Source: Acidimicrobiales bacterium (lineage in GTDB: Bacteria; Actinomycetota; Acidimicrobiia; Acidimicrobiales; RAAP-2). From it: a stretch of 16,909 nucleotides of DNA. Below are positions 1 to 6,638 of the stretch, piece by piece; position 1 is the first letter of the stretch, and each line of letters begins with the position of its first letter. Where the stretch lies: positions 1 through 16,909 of the forward strand of contig JADGOF010000013.1 of NCBI GenBank assembly GCA_017883105.1. The letters are read 5' to 3'. The notes under the pieces are model-generated. The model ran no database searches. It was not told the DNA's origin and saw nothing but the letters and a program-made list of their open reading frames with translations. The position numbers and the translations under genes are program-made.

Positions 1-591
1 GGCGCACGGCTTCTTGTCGTTCGCGGCGCACGCGAAGCCTGGGCCACTCGTGCCTGATGCGTAGTAGCGGTCGGCGCCTTCGCCGGTGATCGCCCGGGCG
101 GCCCAGTTCACGGCGGCCTGCAGCCGAGCGTCATCGATCCGACCGAAACCGATCAGGGCCCGCGTCAGGTTTCCATTGAGGCAGTGGATCACCCGTGACG
201 GTGGTGGCGGGCGGTCATTCTTGTCGCCAGAGGCGCCGAAGCCGCCGGATGCGGTCAGGGCGTGGGCGAGCACGTAGTCGCACGCGCGTTGGATACGGGA
301 ATCGCCGGCGTCAGCGCCGAGCTGGTCCAAGAAGGTCAGTACCCACACTGTGCCCGTGTACTTAGGGGCATAGCCACTACCAGGCTTGACCCACGATCCC
401 GCTGGATCTTGCGCCTCGAGAATCGACCGGATGGGCTCGCACCGCATCGCAGCGGCTCGCGCCGCGACGACATCAGGGTCATCAACCGGCCGGTCCAACA
501 AGTGTTGCAGCGTCGCTGCCCGAACGGCCGGCGTGTCCCCGGCGAGCAACCACGGCAGCGGATCGTCACCGAGGTGGTCGGTCCAGCTCAC
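1..591 (-). CDS. Terpenoid-cyclase/prenyltransferase-fold (squalene-cyclase-like) protein, partial
   Basis: A minus-strand frame is open from a GTG at 591 to the left edge, giving 197 residues with the C-terminus missing. The translation has the look of a widespread, poorly characterised family of soluble alpha-alpha barrel proteins related to squalene cyclases. Members are often labelled prenyltransferase or squalene cyclase, and sometimes mislabelled NifH. Visible signatures are a start followed by PWLLAGDTPAVRAATL (about 12-28), KYTGTVWVLTFLDQLGAD (77-94), HCLNGNL (136-142) and GPGFACA (183-189) with conserved cysteines. No DxDD cyclase acid motif is visible in the part present, so cyclase chemistry cannot be claimed. 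The GTG at 591 is chosen because family members begin shortly before the WLL segment and a weak AGGA lies upstream; an in-frame GTG at 642 would add 17 residues. Family assignment rests on recalled resemblance. There is no neighbour on its strand to suggest a pathway. Confidence 0.72.
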   Translation of the reverse strand, partial: MSWTDHLGDDPLPWLLAGDTPAVRAATLQHLLDRPVDDPDVVAARAAAMRCEPIRSILEAQDPAGSWVKPGSGYAPKYTGTVWVLTFLDQLGADAGDSRIQRACDYVLAHALTASGGFGASGDKNDRPPPPSRVIHCLNGNLTRALIGFGRIDDARLQAAVNWAARAITGEGADRYYASGTSGPGFACAANDKKPCA

Positions 592-1130
592 TGTTGGCCG
601 TCCTGCACCCGAATGCCTCGTCGAAGTCCCGGCTGTGCTCACTTCTACAGTGTCGGCTGGCGATGACCTGAAAGCCAGGGTCCTTCGTCCTTCGTCCCGG
701 GCCAGCCCCCAAAGCGTGGCTCCACTGCTCAGGATCGTGGATGGAATGAGCGGTACGTGAGGTCAGCGACCGGATGCGCTCGAGTGAGCGCCGGGCGGCG
801 TCGTCCCGGTTGTCGTCGAGCAGGTTGGTCGGCCTCGGCTCGCCGGTTGGTAGCTCGCTGGCCCGGTAGGTGCACTGAGAGGGACACGACGCTACGTCGC
901 CAGAACTGAGGCTCCTGCTATCGCGGGCGCAGGGTGTGTTCCACAGGGGGCGCCCTCATGGGCGACGCATGCTCCTGCGAGCGGCAAGTGCAGAGCCCTC
1001 TGGATCCGAGGGTGAAGCCGCCGGTCTCACCGTCCCGATCACACCAACGGTGGACTGATCTGGCGCGAGATGGTGGACCGATCGGGCTGGCGCGATCGCT
1101 GTCAGGCCGTTCCTGCTCAGCCCTCAGCCC
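592..1130. other. 539-bp stretch with no supported gene
   Basis: Nothing here reads as an intact gene. On the minus strand one frame is open from a stop at 956-958 down to a stop at 566-568 (129 codons). Its middle part, about 760-880, has strongly G/C-ending codons (LLDDNRDDAARRSLERIR), but the frame contains no ATG or GTG and resembles nothing I recognise. It may be an eroded gene fragment or chance. The right part (1049-1137) holds short repeats. No clear terminator for the fadD17-like gene that ends at 1131 was found. Confidence 0.5.
1049..1096. repeat. Imperfect tandem duplication, unit about 23-25 bp
   Basis: Two adjacent copies each begin GGTGGAC(T/C)GATC and end TGGCGCGA(G)AT, at 1049-1071 and 1072-1096. 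A second small tandem repeat, TCAGCCC twice followed by TCAGCG, starts at 1117 and reaches the stop codon of the fadD17-like gene. These look like replication-slippage products. No function can be read from them. Confidence 0.5.
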
Positions 1131-2798
1131 TCAGCGTTCGGCGATCGCCTTGTCGAGCGCATCGGCATCGGTGGAAAGGAGCTGGCGGTAGGGCGCGCCC
1201 TTGGCGGGTCGCCACCACACCGGCTCCTCACACCGCCAGCCCTCGTTGCGCAGGACGCGTTTGAGCACCTTGGTGGTGGCGGTCACCGGGAGCTGATCGG
1301 TGATCCGGACGTACTTCGGCGCCCACTTGGTCCCCATGTCCGACTCGCCGGCCAGAAACTCGGCGAATGCCACCGGGTCGAACGTCTTCCCCGGTCGGAG
1401 CAGCAACGTGGCCATCACCTGGTCTCCGACCACGGTGTCGGGGACGGCGTAGACCGACGCCAGAACCACGTCGGGATGTCGCTGCAGGATCTCTTCGACG
1501 GGCGCCGCCGCGAAGTTCTCCCCGTCGACGCGCAGCCAGTCGTAGTCCCGTCCCCCGAAGTAGAAGAAGTCGTCCTTATCGCGGTAGGCGAGGTCCCCCG
1601 TCCAGTACCAGCCGTTGCGCACCCGGGCTGCTTCCGCTTCCGTGTTGTGCCAATACCCCTCGAATCCGGCACCCCCGGTCTGGCTGACCATCTCCCCGAT
1701 GGCCTCTTCGGCGTTGAGGAGGCGTCCGTGCTCGTCGAACTCGGCGCGGGGGCACTCCTCGCCGCTCTCCGAGTTGATGATCAGTGTGCCGGGTAGGGCG
1801 CGGCCGAGGGCGCCGCGCGGGGTGTCCGGTGTGCGTTGCACGGCGGCGCCACCTTCGGTGGAGCCGTAGGCGTCCTGTACCGTGCACCCGAATCGTTCGG
1901 AGAACCGGGCCACATCGGCCTCGGCAGCCTCGTTGCCGAACGCTCGCCGCAACGTGTTGTCCGCATCGTCGGGCAGCTCCGGAGTGGCCAGGATGTACGA
2001 CAGGGGCTTTCCGACATAGTTGAAGTAGGTCACCCCGTACCGCCGGACGTCGATGAGGAACTGGGACGCGCTGAACCGATCGCGCAGGGCGACGGCGGCC
2101 CCCGCGGCCAGGGCGGGCGCCCACCCGGCCATGAGGGCGTTGGAGTGGAAGAGCGGCATGGCCATGTAGCAGACGTCGTCGGGGGTGATCTCGAACATCT
2201 GGGTCACGATCGAGCCGATGCGGGCCAGGCGGCCCTGGCTGCACAGGCAGGCCTTGGGGGCGCCCGAGGTGCCCGAGGTGAATAGCAGCAGCCCGAGCGA
2301 TTCCTCGGTCACCGCGGTCTCGCTCCGGTCGGGAAGAGGCGCACCGGCCACGCCGGCCAGCAGGTCCCCGTACGGCGTGGGATCCCCGGCGCGGCCGTCC
2401 CCCGAAGCGTCGTCGATGACCAGGATCCGCTCGGGTGGGAGCGCCGGGCCCAGGTCGTGGCCGTCGACCAGGGTCCGGTACTCGGAGTTGGTCACCAGCA
2501 GTTGGCACTCGGTATGGGAGAGGTCGCGGGCGAGTTCGTCGCCCCGGTGGGTGGGGTTGCCGCCGACCAGCACCGCGCCGGCCAGGGCGGCGGCGCCCAT
2601 CCAGAACACGTACTCGGGCACGTTGTCGAGTAGGAGCGCCACATGGAACGGTCCGGGGTGTCGCAACGAGGCCAGCAGGGCCGCGCGTTCGGCCTGGGCC
2701 TCGACCACCTGGTTGTGGGTCCAGGTCCGATCGGCGAAGGCAAGGCCCACCCGTTCGTCCTCCACACGCTGTCGGATCAGTTCGTCGATTGTGGGCAT
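1131..2798 (-). CDS. FadD17-like fatty acid/sterol side-chain acyl-CoA synthetase
   Basis: Adenylate-forming enzyme (ANL superfamily) predicted to activate a carboxylic acid to its acyl-CoA through an acyl-AMP, in the cytoplasm. The 555-residue product has the family motifs in order: P-loop-like FTSGTSGAPK (173-182), YGSTEG (311-316), TGDLAYRD (400-407), hinge region GRDYDWLRVDGENF (416-429), and a C-terminal lysine in TTKVLKR (508-514) placed like the catalytic Lys. Blocks such as PLFHSNA, FSASQFL, VRRYG and YVGKPLSY match what I recall of Mycobacterium tuberculosis FadD17, which acts in cholesterol side-chain activation. Mycobacterial FadD17 is about 500 residues, so this one is slightly longer, mainly at the C-terminus. 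The ATG is preceded by a strong AGGGGGAA Shine-Dalgarno. It diverges from the flavin monooxygenase at 2947, and a KstR-type motif lies between them. Substrate is inferred only; a general medium- or long-chain acid is possible. Confidence 0.9.
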   Translation of the reverse strand: MPTIDELIRQRVEDERVGLAFADRTWTHNQVVEAQAERAALLASLRHPGPFHVALLLDNVPEYVFWMGAAALAGAVLVGGNPTHRGDELARDLSHTECQLLVTNSEYRTLVDGHDLGPALPPERILVIDDASGDGRAGDPTPYGDLLAGVAGAPLPDRSETAVTEESLGLLLFTSGTSGAPKACLCSQGRLARIGSIVTQMFEITPDDVCYMAMPLFHSNALMAGWAPALAAGAAVALRDRFSASQFLIDVRRYGVTYFNYVGKPLSYILATPELPDDADNTLRRAFGNEAAEADVARFSERFGCTVQDAYGSTEGGAAVQRTPDTPRGALGRALPGTLIINSESGEECPRAEFDEHGRLLNAEEAIGEMVSQTGGAGFEGYWHNTEAEAARVRNGWYWTGDLAYRDKDDFFYFGGRDYDWLRVDGENFAAAPVEEILQRHPDVVLASVYAVPDTVVGDQVMATLLLRPGKTFDPVAFAEFLAGESDMGTKWAPKYVRITDQLPVTATTKVLKRVLRNEGWRCEEPVWWRPAKGAPYRQLLSTDADALDKAIAER

Positions 2799-2868
2799 CA
2801 GTTCCCCCTGGCTGGATGTCCGACAGTAGGCCTAGGAGCCACCTCGAGGGAGGAGCCAGGCACAAATC

Positions 2869-2883
2869 TGGAACGCGTTGCAA
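2869..2883. promoter_or_regulatory. KstR-like operator candidate between fadD17-like and monooxygenase genes
   Basis: The bases TGGAACGCGTTGCAA contain an exact match (first 14 bases) to the KstR consensus TnnAACnnGTTnnA, with a perfectly palindromic core AACGCGTT. The site lies 64 bp upstream of the ATG at 2947 and 71 bp upstream of the divergent ATG at 2798. It shares 11 of 15 bases with the motif in front of the FadD19-like gene. Its 3' end overlaps a candidate -35 box (TTGCAA). Consensus recalled from mycobacterial work; binding here is inference. Confidence 0.5.
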
Positions 2884-2907
2884 GTTATCAAATCGTCGTG
2901 TTACCGT
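2878..2907 (+). promoter_or_regulatory. Candidate promoter of the flavin monooxygenase gene
   Basis: TTGCAA (2878-2883) is followed after 18 bp by TACCGT (2902-2907), which fits the loose actinobacterial TAnnnT -10 pattern. Transcription would start near 2914 and leave a leader of about 33 bases containing an AGGAG ribosome site at 2932-2936. The -35 box overlaps the KstR-like palindrome, a geometry that would suit repression. Weak consensus, so tentative. Confidence 0.3.
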
Positions 2908-2946
2908 GAAAACGCCCCAAAGCGGAGCGAGAGGAGCACCACCGCC

Positions 2947-4170
2947 ATGGAGTTCGGAGTCTTTCTCAACGGCTACCTGCCGGGTCAGGCGGCCTACGAC
3001 CCCGCATGTGAGCACGAGATGTTCAAGCGGGAGATCGACTACGTCGTCGCAGCCGACAGGTACAACTGGAAGTACGGCTGGCTCGGAGAGCACCACTCCC
3101 TGACCGAGTACAGCCACATGTCGGCGCCTGAAGTGGTGATGGGCTATCTTGCCCACGCCACCGACCGTATCCATGTCGGAACCGCCATCATGAACATCAC
3201 GCCCCGGGTCAATCACCCGGTTCGTTCCGCCGAGCGGGTGGCCATGCTCGATCACCTCTTCGAGGGGCGCTTCGAGTGGGGGACCGGCCGGGGCGCCGGA
3301 AGTCATGAGATCGCCTCGTTCAACGTCCTCGACAAGAACTCGACCAAGGCCGAGTGGAACGAGGTCATCCACCAGATCCCGCGGATGTGGGAGGAGATGG
3401 ACTACATGTTCGAGGGCGAGCACTTCACCGTGCCTTACCCCCACAACATCCTGCCCAAGCCCTATCAGGGCCAGGGTCATCCTCCGATCTGGGTCGGATG
3501 TGGCAATCCCGGGACGTTCACCCAGGCCGGCGAGCTCGGCATCGGAGCCATCGCCTTCAACTTCGAACCGATTTACAACCTCAAGGGCCGGATCGACGCC
3601 TACAAAGAGGGGATCGCCAACTGCACCGAGCCGCTCGGTCAGTTCAAGAACGACAACGTGATGATGACCAACGCGGTCATCTGCCTCAACGACCGGAAGA
3701 AGGCACGGGAGGTCGCCCTACGCCGCGGCCGTGGCTATCTCTACTCTCTCGTATGCAACTACCACGACACCATCCCCCATCAAGAAGGTGTGCCGGTGTG
3801 GCCCGAGAGGCCCCACACCATCACCGACGAGAGCATGCTCGACTACCTGATCGAGCAGGGATGGTTGCTCTGCGGTGAGCCCGACGAGGTGGCCGAACAG
3901 GTGGCCAAGTACCAGACCGTCGGCTGCGACCAGCTGGTCTTCGGTCTTCCGTCCGACTCGCTCATGGAGGACGAGGTTCACGAGATGCTGGAGGTCTTCG
4001 GAACCAAGGTCATTCCCCAGTTCGACTCCGATCCGGTGCACTCCACTACCCGCTACCGGCAGTCCGCCAAGCCGAAATACAAGCCGTTCAACTTCCCGGT
4101 GCCGGATATCACGGTGGAGGAACTGCCGACCAACGCCATGATCCAACTGGACGGCACCCGGGTCATGTGA
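2947..4170 (+). CDS. LLM-class (luciferase-like) flavin-dependent oxidoreductase
   Basis: Predicted bacterial-luciferase-family TIM-barrel enzyme using reduced flavin (FMN, or possibly F420) for oxidation or monooxygenation; the substrate is unknown. The 407-residue product begins MEFGVFLNGY and carries the family EHH motif (48-50), then HPVRSAERVAMLDHLFEGRF (90-109) leading into GTGRGAGSHE, and PPIWVGCGNPGTF (179-191). I chose the ATG at 2947 over an upstream in-frame ATG at 2878 because AGGAG sits 10 bases before it, the family starts here, and the 2878 start would lie inside the promoter. Length is within the family range. It diverges from the fadD17-like gene, sharing its regulatory region, and converges on the isochorismatase-like gene with a strong hairpin between. 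Its context suggests lipid or sterol catabolism, which is inference; many paralogues of this family have unassigned substrates. Confidence 0.9.
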   Translation: MEFGVFLNGYLPGQAAYDPACEHEMFKREIDYVVAADRYNWKYGWLGEHHSLTEYSHMSAPEVVMGYLAHATDRIHVGTAIMNITPRVNHPVRSAERVAMLDHLFEGRFEWGTGRGAGSHEIASFNVLDKNSTKAEWNEVIHQIPRMWEEMDYMFEGEHFTVPYPHNILPKPYQGQGHPPIWVGCGNPGTFTQAGELGIGAIAFNFEPIYNLKGRIDAYKEGIANCTEPLGQFKNDNVMMTNAVICLNDRKKAREVALRRGRGYLYSLVCNYHDTIPHQEGVPVWPERPHTITDESMLDYLIEQGWLLCGEPDEVAEQVAKYQTVGCDQLVFGLPSDSLMEDEVHEMLEVFGTKVIPQFDSDPVHSTTRYRQSAKPKYKPFNFPVPDITVEELPTNAMIQLDGTRVM

Positions 4171-4172
4171 CG

Positions 4173-4193
4173 ACCGGAGCCTTTGGCTCCGGT
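4173..4193. terminator. Intergenic hairpin between convergent genes (bidirectional terminator candidate)
   Basis: ACCGGAGCC TTT GGCTCCGGT is a perfect 9-bp GC-rich inverted repeat with a 3-base loop, starting 3 bases after the monooxygenase stop and 32 bases beyond the end of the convergent isochorismatase-like gene. No T-run follows on either strand, which is common for actinobacterial terminators. Confidence 0.65.
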
Positions 4194-4224
4194 TCAGCCG
4201 CGGAATCGCCGCCCGGCCGCTACG

Positions 4225-4860
4225 TCACGAAGTGGGTGAACGTTCCCAGGCGTCGAGCAGGTCGTCCACTGTGGTCAATGTGGCGATCAGGGGGAACGTG
4301 TTGTCGAGCACCGCATCGGCGTAGGCGCGGGGGATGCCCGCCACCGTGTCGCGGGGGATGACGACCCGGTACCCGAGGTTGACAGCCTCGATGGCCAGTC
4401 CGAGGACCCCCAGGTTCACCGACACCCCGGTGGCCACCACGGTCCGGACGTCGAGGCTCCGGAGCCAGGTGTCCAGGGAAGTGCCGGAAAAGGGGGAGAC
4501 ACCGTGCAGCCGTGACGAGACGAGGTCGCCCGGTTCCGGCCCCAGCTCGGCGATGAGTTCGGTGGGCGGTGTCCCGGTCAGCAGATGGTCGGGATTCCGC
4601 ACCACCGCTGCCACCAGCTGGCAGTTGACCGCCGACCCGACCCGATCGGCCCGGAACTCGGCCGTGCAGTGCACCACCGGAATCCCACGGGCACGGGCCG
4701 CATGGAGGAGACGAGCGGTATTGGGCACGACGCCGGCCTCGGTGGCCGCATCGGCCAGCTGCGGGAAAGAGCTCAGGTCTCCGACCACCCCGCGCTGGAT
4801 CTCCATGGTCAGGACCGCACACGTCTCCGGTGCGGCCAGATCGCTCAGGTCGATGGGCAT
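4225..4860 (-). CDS. Isochorismatase-fold (cysteine hydrolase superfamily) protein lacking the catalytic triad
   Basis: A 211-residue protein with the isochorismatase/nicotinamidase fold pattern: first strand AVLTMEIQRGVVG (15-27), PVVHCTAEFR (61-70), the region before FSGTSLD (124-130), and VVATGVSVNLGVLGLAIEAVNLGYRV spread over 141-166. These enzymes normally use Asp in the first strand, a Lys before the F-x-G-T segment, and a nucleophilic Cys in the TGV-C segment. Here the Asp position is Glu20, no Lys is present at the second position (R117/L118/H119) and the Cys position is Gly151. It is therefore unlikely to hydrolyse by the usual thiol chemistry. It may be a binding protein, or act with a FadD or the flavin enzyme. 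No strong Shine-Dalgarno precedes the ATG (weak GGAA). It lies 61 bp downstream of the FadD19-like gene on the same strand, probably in one operon. The frame is intact. Confidence 0.85.
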   Translation of the reverse strand: MPIDLSDLAAPETCAVLTMEIQRGVVGDLSSFPQLADAATEAGVVPNTARLLHAARARGIPVVHCTAEFRADRVGSAVNCQLVAAVVRNPDHLLTGTPPTELIAELGPEPGDLVSSRLHGVSPFSGTSLDTWLRSLDVRTVVATGVSVNLGVLGLAIEAVNLGYRVVIPRDTVAGIPRAYADAVLDNTFPLIATLTTVDDLLDAWERSPTS

Positions 4861-4921
4861 GGAGCGATTCCGGCCGAGGGTCGGGTGCCACGGTCGGAGC
4901 GCACGGCAGCGACCTGTGTGC

Positions 4922-6568
4922 TCACTGGCCGGACGCGGTGCGGGCCCCTCCGCTGTCGGACTCCTCGGGCACCTCGGTCACGATGTCGGCAGCCCACCGG
5001 TAGTCGGGCTTCCCGCTCGGTGACCGCACGATGGTCTCCACCACGTGGAGCTGCCGGGGCACCTTGTAACCGGCGATGGCCTCCCGGCAGTGGATCTGGA
5101 TGTCCTCGAGGGTCGGATGCTTGTCCGCCCGCGGTTGGATGATGGCCGCCACCCGCTGCCCCCATCGGTCGTCAGGGGCCCCGACCACGAGGGCGTCGAA
5201 CACCTCGGGATGGGAGCGGACCGCGGATTCCACCTCTTCGGGGAAGATCTTCTCGCCGCCGGAGTTGATGGAGACCGATCCGCGCCCCAAAAGGGTGATC
5301 GTGCCGTCCTCCTCCAGCGTGGCGAAGTCGCCGGGCATCACGTATCGCTTGTCGTCGATGGTGATGAACACCTCGGCCGTCTTGACCGGGTCGTTGTAGT
5401 AGCCGACCGGGATGTCGCCGCCCCGGGCGATCTTGCCGATGACTCCGGACCCGGGGACCACCGTCTTCATCTCCTCGTCGAACACCACGGTGTCGCCGAG
5501 CACGCGGACGGTCGGGCCGCTCTTCATGGCGGTGTCACCCTTGCCCATGGTGACCATGCCGTTGTTCCCCGACTCCGACGACCCGATGGCGTCGACGATC
5601 ACGATGTCGGGGAGGTGCTTGAAGAACTCGTCCTTGACCGGGGCGGAGAACAAGGCAGCCGAGGAGGTGATGGCGAGCAGGGAGGAGAGATCGTAGGACG
5701 CCCCGGGATCGTCGAGGGCCTCGACCAGCGGCTTGCCCATGGCATCGCCGGTGATCATGATCGAGTTGGCCTTTTCGGTCTCCACCAGGCGCCACACCTC
5801 GTGGGGGTCGAACTTGGGGACGAGGATGGTCCGGTTGCCGACGAAGCTCTGCCCGAGGATCGACCACTGGGTGGCGCCGTGCATCAACGGGGCGATGGGC
5901 AGCAGGGTGAGCTGGCCACCCCTGCCTTTTTCGACCATCTCCTCTGGCCGTTCCACCCGGGTGTTGGTCTGTGGGTCGACGCCGCCGCCAAGGGCGTAGA
6001 AGACGTCTTCGTGCCTCCAGACCACCCCCTTGGGCATGCCGGTGGTACCGCCGGTATAGAGGATGTAGTGATCGTCGTTCGACCGGGGGGCGAAGTCGCG
6101 TTCGGGGCTGCCGGCGGCCATGGCGTCCTCGAAGTCCACCGTGCCCTCGGCCAGCGGTGCGCCGGACCCGTCGTCGACGGCTATGACCAGACGGAGGTCG
6201 GGGAGGTCGGGCAGGAGCTCGGCTACCCGCGGCCCGTACTCGGCCTGATGTACCAAGGCCACCAGATCGGCGTTGACGAAGAGGTAACGGAGCTCGTCCT
6301 TCACATAGCGGTAGTTGATGTTGATCCACACCGCCCGCAGCTTGAAGACGGCCCAGGCGGTCTCCACCCACTCGACGCTGTTGAGCGAGTAGATACCGAC
6401 GTGGTCGCCCGGCCCGACACCGTGATCGGCCAGGTAGTGGGCCAATCGGTTGGCCCGCTCCTCCATCTCGGCGTAGGTGCGGCGCTTGCCCGCGGCGACC
6501 AGGTACTCCCGGTCGCCGAAAGCGTCAACAGCCGCTTCGAACAGGTCAGCGAGGTTGAACGTCGTCAT
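4922..6568 (-). CDS. FadD19-like acyl-CoA synthetase
   Basis: ANL-superfamily acyl-CoA ligase of 548 residues, the same length as I recall for M. tuberculosis FadD19, which activates the C8 side chain of sterol catabolites. Motifs in order: N-terminal ANRLAHYLADHGV (39-51), NYRYVKDELRYLF (85-97), AGSPERDF (152-159), YTGGTTGMPKGVVWRHED (171-188), MHGATQW (229-235), TGDAMGKPLV (273-282), IGSSESG (328-334), PVGYYNDPVKTAE (387-399), GRGSVSINSGGEKIFPEEVE (428-447), and C-terminal SPSGKPDYRWA (516-526) with Lys520 placed as the catalytic Lys. These blocks match FadD19 closely, more so than general long-chain FadDs. No Shine-Dalgarno precedes the ATG, and a TACTAG -10-like box ends 7 bases before it, consistent with a leaderless message. 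A KstR-like palindrome overlaps this promoter. Sterol as substrate is inferred from family and operator; other branched or cyclic acids remain possible. Confidence 0.92.
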   Translation of the reverse strand: MTTFNLADLFEAAVDAFGDREYLVAAGKRRTYAEMEERANRLAHYLADHGVGPGDHVGIYSLNSVEWVETAWAVFKLRAVWININYRYVKDELRYLFVNADLVALVHQAEYGPRVAELLPDLPDLRLVIAVDDGSGAPLAEGTVDFEDAMAAGSPERDFAPRSNDDHYILYTGGTTGMPKGVVWRHEDVFYALGGGVDPQTNTRVERPEEMVEKGRGGQLTLLPIAPLMHGATQWSILGQSFVGNRTILVPKFDPHEVWRLVETEKANSIMITGDAMGKPLVEALDDPGASYDLSSLLAITSSAALFSAPVKDEFFKHLPDIVIVDAIGSSESGNNGMVTMGKGDTAMKSGPTVRVLGDTVVFDEEMKTVVPGSGVIGKIARGGDIPVGYYNDPVKTAEVFITIDDKRYVMPGDFATLEEDGTITLLGRGSVSINSGGEKIFPEEVESAVRSHPEVFDALVVGAPDDRWGQRVAAIIQPRADKHPTLEDIQIHCREAIAGYKVPRQLHVVETIVRSPSGKPDYRWAADIVTEVPEESDSGGARTASGQ

Positions 6569-6575
6569 CGGGCAG

Positions 6576-6581
6576 CTAGTA
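6576..6581 (-). promoter_or_regulatory. Candidate -10 box of the FadD19-like gene (leaderless)
   Basis: Read on the minus strand, TACTAG lies 7 bases upstream of the ATG, so transcription would begin at or next to the start codon. There is no ribosome-binding site, which agrees with leaderless translation, common in actinobacteria. No good -35 box is seen. The adjoining operator motif overlaps its 5' end. Confidence 0.4.
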
Positions 6582-6594
6582 GAACACGTTTCTA
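6580..6594. promoter_or_regulatory. KstR-like operator candidate in front of the FadD19-like gene
   Basis: TAGAACACGTTTCTA has perfect 5-bp arms (TAGAA/TTCTA) around CACGT, and matches seven of the eight fixed bases of TnnAACnnGTTnnA. It lies 11 bases upstream of the ATG and overlaps the proposed -10 box, an ideal position for a repressor. It shares 11 of 15 bases with the site at 2869-2883. A TetR-family regulator is expected; none is encoded in the window. Confidence 0.6.
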
Positions 6595-6638
6595 TTCACC
6601 CGGCAAACAGGCACGAGCGGCCCGTTGTATCCCCGGTT

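Noticed and set aside
1092..1148. Two GCGATCGC octamers (1092-1099 and 1141-1148) resembling the cyanobacterial HIP1 repeat
   Set aside because: Only two copies, one inside the fadD17-like coding end, in GC-rich DNA with no other cyanobacterial sign; chance is enough.
1576..3480. A 634-codon minus-strand frame crossing the fadD17-like and monooxygenase genes
   Set aside because: It runs through two well-supported genes and the promoter between them, and its translation is Arg/Pro-rich low complexity typical of a shifted GC-rich frame.
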